Assembly (NCBI RefSeq): GCF_014651595.1
Contig: NZ_BMXE01000007.1
Coordinates: 1-64,000, forward strand
From: Pseudovibrio japonicus
GTDB taxonomy: Bacteria; Pseudomonadota; Alphaproteobacteria; Rhizobiales; Stappiaceae
Direction: 5' to 3'
Length of the DNA stretch: 64,000 nucleotides
A program made the translations under genes and the position numbers. The notes below the pieces were generated by a model. It did no database searches and had not been told where the DNA came from. It saw nothing but the letters and a program-made list of their open reading frames with translations. Below, in pieces: positions 58,961 through 64,000 of the stretch (position 1 is its first letter; each line of letters starts with the position of its first letter).

Positions 58961-59686
58961 TTACTTTCGTGCTGAATGATTTTGCAAAAGCGCCTTCAGC
59001 GATCTGACCAGCTGCTCGTCGGTCTGCTTTGCCCCAGCATTTTCAAAACCAAAGTCCAGTAACCGCTGGTCCTGCGTATATGGTGCTGAGCAGCCCGCAT
59101 GAAGCTCGGTAAACTCTGCAGCCTGCAGGATTTGGGGTGCGGTTTGAACGTTCACACCTGAACCCGGCATGACCGAGAGCCTGCCAGCGGCGGCCTTATG
59201 CATTGCAACCAAGTTTTCAATTCCATCGATGGCTTTGAAAGCGCCGCCGGAACTGAGGATGCGTTCAAAGCCCAGCTCCACCGCAGCGTGGGTGGCTTCT
59301 ATAAGATCGGGCGCAAGGTCAATCGCACGGTGGAGCGTCATGCCAAGGCCTTCTGCGTGCTCTATGAGGGTCTTCAATAGGTTTGTGTCCAGCCCGCCAG
59401 TCTGCAGATTTGCGCCTAGAACCACACCCGCCAGTTTGGCGTTATGGACAGCATCGATCTCATGTTTCATGAGGTCGACTTCCTGCGAGGAAAAGATGAA
59501 GTCACCCACGCGCGGGCGGATCATGGCGTAAACCGGAATTGGCGCTTTAGTCGCCAGCTTCATCAGGCCGACCGACGGCGTCAGCCCGCCCATAGCGAGA
59601 CAGGAACACAGTTCGATCCGGTCGGCTCCGCCTGCAACAGCAGCGTTCAGCCCCGCGATGGTGTCAACACATACTTCCAGTTTCAT
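58961..59686 (-). CDS. cutC: CutC family protein
   Basis: The 241-residue TIM-barrel protein shows the CutC pattern: LEVCVDTIAGLNAAVAGGADRIELCSCLAMGGLTPS, then VYAMIRPRVGDFIFSSQEVDLM, LTLHRAIDLAPDLIEA-like MTLHRAIDL and SSGGAFKAIDG. Named for copper homeostasis, its true role remains debated. The ATG at 59686 overlaps the asparaginase gene stop by ATGA, so both are co-translated. A frame 28 codons longer is not CutC. Confidence 0.94.
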   Translation of the reverse strand: MKLEVCVDTIAGLNAAVAGGADRIELCSCLAMGGLTPSVGLMKLATKAPIPVYAMIRPRVGDFIFSSQEVDLMKHEIDAVHNAKLAGVVLGANLQTGGLDTNLLKTLIEHAEGLGMTLHRAIDLAPDLIEATHAAVELGFERILSSGGAFKAIDGIENLVAMHKAAAGRLSVMPGSGVNVQTAPQILQAAEFTELHAGCSAPYTQDQRLLDFGFENAGAKQTDEQLVRSLKALLQNHSARK

Positions 59687-60636
59687 GATAGTGCTTCCAC
59701 CTTTCCACTCAGCAAATCTTCTGCAAGGACTGCCCTGCGTTTTTCCGGCGTGCCCTGCTCTGCGGTCCACACCCAGTAAACAATCTCTTCATCGCATCCC
59801 ACATTGACGACACGGTGTTTGCCCATTGCATCAAGGGCGTGGATCACAACTCCGCCGATATAACCACTTTCCAGCTCTTGCAGTTCCGTGATCGCCAGTC
59901 GCAGTGCATCATCCAGCGAGATGCCCAGTCTCAGGGCGAGCACCACAGTGCGTGCGGTTCCGCAGCGCATGGTCATTTCGCCCGTATGGGTGCAGGCGGC
60001 GGCGCCATAACGGCTGTCGGCATAAAACCCTGCGCCGGGGATTGGAGAATCGCCCACACGACCCGGATACTTCCACGCCCACCCGGAGGTGGAGGTGGCG
60101 GTGCAAATGTTGTTGTGGCTGTCCTTGCAAAGGAAGACGGTTGTGTCCCGCACTTTTTCAGGATCGGTGATAGCTTTGGTGAGCGGTGCCAGATCTGTGT
60201 TGGGAAAGGCGGCCTTCTGCTCAAGTGTCATCACTGCTTCCAGCTTGCGCCACCACACCTTTTTGCTGTGCTCCAACAGAAAAGGATCTTTGGCGAGTCC
60301 CAGCTCATCAGCATAGCGCCGGGCACCCTCGCCCACCAGCATGGTGTGAGGCAGGTTGTCTAAAACAGCTTTTGCCAGACGGGTGACTTCCAGCGTCATC
60401 GGCACCCCGGCCACCGCCCCGTAATCGCGGGTGGTGCCATCCATCACGCTGGCGTCAAACTCCATATCTCCCAGTAGGTTCGGCCAGCCGCCATAACCGA
60501 CACTGCGTACTTTGGTCTCCGCTTCTACAAGAGACAGGCCGGGCACTAGCGCATCCAGTCCATGGGCTCCGTTTTGCAAGTGCTCTGCCGCGGTGCCAAT
60601 GCCGGGCCAGCTTTCAGAATTCCCTAGTACAATCAT
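59683..60636 (-). CDS. N4-(beta-N-acetylglucosaminyl)-L-asparaginase (glycosylasparaginase)
   Basis: The 317-residue Ntn hydrolase precursor should autocleave between Asp164 and Thr165 (RDTTVFLC), exposing Thr165 as nucleophile, as in human AGA and Elizabethkingia glycosylasparaginase. TATSTSGWAWKYPGRVGDSP and IPGAGFYADSRYGAAACTHTGE form the substrate site. It hydrolyses the GlcNAc-Asn linkage. Human AGA lies in lysosomes; this protein lacks a signal peptide and acts in the cytoplasm. Coupling with cutC recurs in related genomes as far as I recall. Its real substrate may be another beta-aspartyl compound. Confidence 0.92.
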   Translation of the reverse strand: MIVLGNSESWPGIGTAAEHLQNGAHGLDALVPGLSLVEAETKVRSVGYGGWPNLLGDMEFDASVMDGTTRDYGAVAGVPMTLEVTRLAKAVLDNLPHTMLVGEGARRYADELGLAKDPFLLEHSKKVWWRKLEAVMTLEQKAAFPNTDLAPLTKAITDPEKVRDTTVFLCKDSHNNICTATSTSGWAWKYPGRVGDSPIPGAGFYADSRYGAAACTHTGEMTMRCGTARTVVLALRLGISLDDALRLAITELQELESGYIGGVVIHALDAMGKHRVVNVGCDEEIVYWVWTAEQGTPEKRRAVLAEDLLSGKVEALS

Positions 60637-60834
60637 AGTGCCGCTCTTACCCTGCCTGAGAATAACTCACCGCAACATTTCAGTGCAGGCGTGCGTCTTG
60701 TCAATGAGACCAATCCGGCGCGCACTGTCCCATTCGCTGCAATTTGATTAGCTTAATTCAGACAACACGCTGTGATCTATAAGGAATTTACCGCGTAAAG
60801 TGGTAGTGTCACAACTTGTGGGCTCATATTGGGC

Positions 60835-61335
60835 TCAGTTGGTATAGCCGTTTGTCTCGTGTGGTGGTTTATATGGCGGCACCTGCCGCAGGACCATGCC
60901 GTATTTGTGATCGGCTTTATAACCGAGGCTCTCGTAAAAACCTTTGGTGCCCCGATCCTGTCCAGTCAGCAGCATGATCTTGTAGGCGTTGGCCGCCCAT
61001 GCCGCATCGCGCAGCGTATCCATGACCATGCGGCCAAAGCCCCTGCCCTGATAGGCTCTCAGTGTTACCACGTTCTCTGCGAGGCAATACGGGCGGCCCC
61101 CATAGGTCATGTTGGGCAGAATATGGAGCGTGGCGCAGGAAACGATGCGGTCGTACAGTTCCACGCCGAAAACCGTGGTGCCGTCATGTGCCAACAACTC
61201 GGCAAAGTGTTTGCGGCCTTCTTCACCTGCAGCGACGGGAATACCCTCCGTCAGCTCATTCAGCAGTGTGACCACATCCTTATAATCATCAATGGTCAGG
61301 CGGCGGACAACCAGATTTGGTGAAAGAACGGACAT
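60835..61335 (-). CDS. GNAT acetyltransferase, GNA1-like
   Basis: The 166-residue protein has the GNAT core with acetyl-CoA motif VTLRAYQGRGFGRMVMDTLRDAA (R/QxxGxG/A as YQGRGFG) and a C-terminal GTKGFYESLGYKADHKYGMVLR. Its closest pattern is the GNA1/glucosamine-6-phosphate acetyltransferase group, where the C-terminal FYxxxGF segment is typical. Substrate is unproven. The ATG at 61335 is preferred over the GTG at 61347. It ends 198 bp downstream of the asparaginase start and is transcribed in the same direction. Confidence 0.87.
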   Translation of the reverse strand: MSVLSPNLVVRRLTIDDYKDVVTLLNELTEGIPVAAGEEGRKHFAELLAHDGTTVFGVELYDRIVSCATLHILPNMTYGGRPYCLAENVVTLRAYQGRGFGRMVMDTLRDAAWAANAYKIMLLTGQDRGTKGFYESLGYKADHKYGMVLRQVPPYKPPHETNGYTN

Positions 61336-61617
61336 ATTGGGACCCACTCATACGTGCAGCTGAAGAATGTCGTGAGTTTAGCGCGAAGTTCCCCCGAGTC
61401 CCAGCCCTGAGCGTGATCGATCCCATTGAATTCGACCAAATGGCCAGAATTACCAAAGTAAGGATGGGATAATGCGGCGTTCAATGAGCCTTGGACCTGC
61501 GGATGCCCCATCCTGGACCAAAGCCGTTTGCTCTTGCTTCCTACAATGAAATAGGTATTTGTTACTAATACGCGAATTTACTTATTCTTGTACTCTGTAT
61601 TGCACAAGGCCTCCCAA

Positions 61618-62238
61618 ATGTTTGATTTGCTCGTTTTTATTCCGGCGTGTTTTGCGCTCAATCTTGCTTTTGGCCCCAATAACCTGCTTGCGATGACCCA
61701 TGGAGCGCAACAGGGCGTCGGCTTTTCGTTTATTGCGAGTACCGCAAGGCTTGTTGTTTTTGTGCCCATGATTGCAGCTAGTGCGCTTGGTTTGGGCGTC
61801 TTGTTGTCTACCTCTGCTTTTGTTTTCAATGTGGTCAAGATTATTGGAGCGGCCTATCTCATCTGGACGGGCATCAAACTCATCAGAACTGCGCAGGAGA
61901 AGACGGACTTAGACGCCGATTCCCGCGCGCCCACGCTTTGGAGGGCCTTTCGAAACGAAGCGCTTGTAGCAATGAGCAACCCCAAAGCAATCCTGATCTT
62001 CGCTGCCTTCTTCCCCCAGTTCGTGGACACAGCGAATTATTCGGCAAGCTATGCCTACCTTGGTGCGGTGTTCATCGCGTTGGAGGCTCTCGCCATCATC
62101 ATCTACGCCTCTGCCGGGCGTTTTGCAGCTGCGTTCGCTGCGAACAAACAGCATTGGTTTCAGCGGGTTTCCGGAGGCGGCATGATTGTGTTCGGCATCC
62201 TGCTCTTGCTCAGCCGCCGTTCTTCGCCAGCCGCCTGA
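61618..62238 (+). CDS. LysE family amino-acid exporter
   Basis: The 206-residue protein has six membrane segments and the LysE/RhtB start FDLLVFIPACFALNLAFGPNNLLAMTHGAQQG. The hallmark NPKAILIFAAFFPQF in the middle and VKIIGAAYLIWTGIKLI follow. It exports an amino acid or related metabolite from the cytoplasm. The start at 61618 follows AAGG; an ATG ten codons upstream is weak. It is not in an operon. Confidence 0.94.
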   Translation: MFDLLVFIPACFALNLAFGPNNLLAMTHGAQQGVGFSFIASTARLVVFVPMIAASALGLGVLLSTSAFVFNVVKIIGAAYLIWTGIKLIRTAQEKTDLDADSRAPTLWRAFRNEALVAMSNPKAILIFAAFFPQFVDTANYSASYAYLGAVFIALEALAIIIYASAGRFAAAFAANKQHWFQRVSGGGMIVFGILLLLSRRSSPAA

Positions 62239-62308
62239 GTTCCAGTAGAACGAAACGTTTTCTGGAGAAGATACGCAAAATTCATCTGGTCTCGCGACGG
62301 GCCCTGTC

Positions 62309-63475
62309 CTAGCACTGTCGTGCTTTTGTGCAGGCCTGTGCAACGGCGCGGGCAATCACTTGCTCTTCGTTGGTGGGTATGATGAAGACGGGCACTGGGC
62401 CTGTGCCGATTTCCGGTGCGTTGGCTTTGTTCTTTTCCGGGTCGATGGAGATGCCGAGGAACTCCAGTGGTTCGCACACTTTGGCGCGGACGTGTGCTGA
62501 GTTCTCGCCAATACCTGCGCTGAAGACCAATGCATCAATGCCTTTAAGGCTGGCGGCCATGGCCCCCACTTCCCGGCGGATCTGGTAGCAGTAATAATTG
62601 ATGGCCTGTTTGGCAAACAATGCGTCGGACTGCTCCAGCACACGCATATCGGAGGATTCCTCCGACAGCCCCAAGAGCCCGCTTTGGCGATAGATGATGG
62701 CCTCGATCTCGTCAGCCGGCAGCTTTTTCTCCTGCATCAGGTAAAGCATGACTCCCGGGTCGAGCCGCCCGCATCTGGTGCCCATGGGCAGGCCATCGAC
62801 GGCAGAAAAACTGGTGCTGGCGTTGACGGAGCGACCATTCTCCACCGCACACATGGAGGCGCCGTTGCCCAGATGGGCGATCACAAGGCGACCGTCCGCC
62901 ACATGCGGGTACTCCCGGCGCATCTCGCTGCTGATGTAATCAAAGGAAAGGCCGTGGAAGCCGTAGCGGCGTACGCCTTCCTCATAAAACCGACGCGGAA
63001 TGGCAAAGGCGTCATTGGAGAAGGTGTGGCCGGCATGAAAAGCTGTATCAAAACAGCCGATTTGTAAGACACCGGGAAACACCTGCTTGGCTGCACGGAT
63101 GGTTGACAGAGAATAGGGTTGGTGTAGCGGCGCCAGCGGAACCAACTGTTCCAGCTCCTCCACCACATTGGTCGTCAGTTCCGTTGGTTTGTAAAACGCA
63201 TTGCCGCCATGGACGATGCGGTGGCCGATGCCCACTACAGAGCGGCCTTTCAGGTAGGGTTCCACTTTTGCGAAGATAGTGACCACTGCGCTGGCGTGGT
63301 CAACCTGCCCCAGCTCTTGCTGGATGTCCCCGTCAGGTGCCTGCATTTTCAAGCGCGCAGAAGGGCCCAGACGCTCAATACAGCCGGAGATGAACAGCTC
63401 GGGCTCTTCCATAGCTTTATACAGAGCGAACTTGACGGAAGACGATCCGGTGTTGAGCGTAAAATAGAATGTCAT
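62309..63475 (-). CDS. ackA: Acetate kinase
   Basis: The 388-residue enzyme interconverts acetyl phosphate plus ADP and acetate plus ATP. It shows the acetokinase N-terminus FTLNTGSSSVKFALYK, HRIVHGGNAFYKP, the CFDTAFHAGH motif, RYGFHGLSFDYIS and the adenosine segment LVIAHLGNGASMCAV. It starts on an ATGA overlap with the preceding phosphotransacetylase-like gene (stop at 63472), so they form an ackA-pta unit for acetate or propionate metabolism. Confidence 0.96.
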   Translation of the reverse strand: MTFYFTLNTGSSSVKFALYKAMEEPELFISGCIERLGPSARLKMQAPDGDIQQELGQVDHASAVVTIFAKVEPYLKGRSVVGIGHRIVHGGNAFYKPTELTTNVVEELEQLVPLAPLHQPYSLSTIRAAKQVFPGVLQIGCFDTAFHAGHTFSNDAFAIPRRFYEEGVRRYGFHGLSFDYISSEMRREYPHVADGRLVIAHLGNGASMCAVENGRSVNASTSFSAVDGLPMGTRCGRLDPGVMLYLMQEKKLPADEIEAIIYRQSGLLGLSEESSDMRVLEQSDALFAKQAINYYCYQIRREVGAMAASLKGIDALVFSAGIGENSAHVRAKVCEPLEFLGISIDPEKNKANAPEIGTGPVPVFIIPTNEEQVIARAVAQACTKARQC

Positions 63476-64000
63476 GCTTTCTGGCTCGCAGCGTAAAGAA
63501 GCGCAACAGCGCAGGACATCAGACGTGCCTGATCGTCATCAGCGCGGCTCGTGAGGATCACCGGACACCGTGCACCCATCACTACACCGCAAACCTGCGC
63601 GTGGGCGACATAGGCCAGCTCCTTGGCCAGCATATTGCCAGATTCCAGATTGGGTACAACCAAAACATCGGCCCGGCCTGCAACCAGAGAGGTGATGCCC
63701 TTTGTCACGGCCGCATCAACATCAATGGCATTGTCCATGGCCAGCGGGCCATCCACAATGCCCCCTTTGATCTGGCCGCGTTCTGCCATTTTAGAAAGGA
63801 TGGCCGCGTCCATGCTAGATGGAATTTTGGTGTTCACCGTTTCCACGGCAGACAAAATGCCTACCTTGGGCTGGTGCTCGCCAAGGGCCAGCGCCAGATT
63901 GATGGCATTTTGTACAATGTCTACCTTGGCTTCCAGATCCGGCGCTATGTTGATGGCCGCATCAGTTATGAAGAGCAGATGATCAAGGCTCGGCACGTCC
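63472..64000 (-). CDS. Phosphate acetyl/butyryltransferase-like protein (5' part missing)
   Basis: The frame runs off the right edge and 176 codons are present. It has the Pta/Ptb C-terminal pattern: LLFITDAAINIAPDLEAKVDIVQNA, then VGILSAVETVNTKIPSSMDA and VADVLVVPNLESGNMLAKEL-like ADVLVVPNLESGNMLAKEL, with GARCPVILTSRADDDQARL. It transfers acyl groups between CoA and phosphate, supplying acetyl phosphate to the acetate kinase encoded downstream. The missing N-terminal half could include an enoyl-CoA hydratase-like (MaoC) domain, as in bifunctional members. Confidence 0.92.
   Translation of the reverse strand, partial: DVPSLDHLLFITDAAINIAPDLEAKVDIVQNAINLALALGEHQPKVGILSAVETVNTKIPSSMDAAILSKMAERGQIKGGIVDGPLAMDNAIDVDAAVTKGITSLVAGRADVLVVPNLESGNMLAKELAYVAHAQVCGVVMGARCPVILTSRADDDQARLMSCAVALLYAASQKA

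Overview
The window reads as a chromosomal segment of a marine alphaproteobacterium. Moderate GC content, a TRAP transporter, nirK denitrification genes with nirV and NnrS, a fused PntA, DevBCA and Rrf2/NsrR control all fit a Pseudovibrio-like member of the Stappiaceae or its relatives. That placement is inference; no rRNA is present. I see no transposase, integrase, CRISPR array, tRNA or rRNA.

Layout. 0-2 kb: gluconate uptake and phosphorylation (end of a TRAP binding protein, gntK) divergent from a LacI-type gntR across a perfect 20-bp palindrome. 2-5 kb: a DUF2478 protein and a divergent pair, a FeeM-like N-acyltransferase and a ThiF-like E1 enzyme. 5.3-9.5 kb: an ABC importer co-transcribed with an nnrS gene behind an FNR/NnrR-type box. 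9.7-16.5 kb: a DUF2235 hydrolase, a cytochrome b/cytochrome c' pair, the DevBCA exporter and small envelope proteins. 16.7-19.7 kb: pntAB. 19.7-22.7 kb: a gene-poor then AT-rich patch with unfamiliar genes. 23-29 kb: catabolic flavoproteins, a LysR-controlled GST/NTF2/tautomerase operon, and a RidA/amino-acid-oxidase pair. 30-37 kb: a LuxR regulator, a second nnrS, a DUF930 protein, and a trimethylamine-dehydrogenase relative with a BetI-like regulator. 37-48.7 kb: a nitrite/NO region (nirK, nirV, cytochrome c, SCO1, nsrR, a DUF2189 membrane protein), then a tightly coupled operon of truncated hemoglobin, membrane protein, cupin and a divergent ccoNOQP with a 54-residue membrane protein and ccoS. 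49.5-52.3 kb: Hsp20, a small kinase and a MerR regulator. 53-57.5 kb: a tryptophan-catabolic operon tnaA-tnaB-pdxY-ridA preceded by a TnaC-like leader peptide. 57.7-64 kb: a Wza-like export lipoprotein, CutC with a glycosylasparaginase, GNAT, LysE, and ackA with the end of a phosphotransacetylase gene.

Two systems stand out. The first is the tna operon. Its 34-residue leader keeps the Trp, Asp(+4), Pro(+12) spacing of the ribosome-arresting TnaC peptides. The genes behind it supply the permease, the PLP kinase and the RidA deaminase that clears the 2-aminoacrylate made by tryptophanase.

The second is the NO region. NirK makes NO and no norCB is visible. NsrR-type sites lie at nirK, at the DUF2189 gene and, more weakly, ahead of the operon that carries a trHb3 hemoglobin and a cbb3-type oxidase. 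That oxidase's CcoN keeps its catalytic ligands but has lost residues that are conserved in ordinary cbb3 enzymes. I propose, as a hypothesis, that it handles NO.
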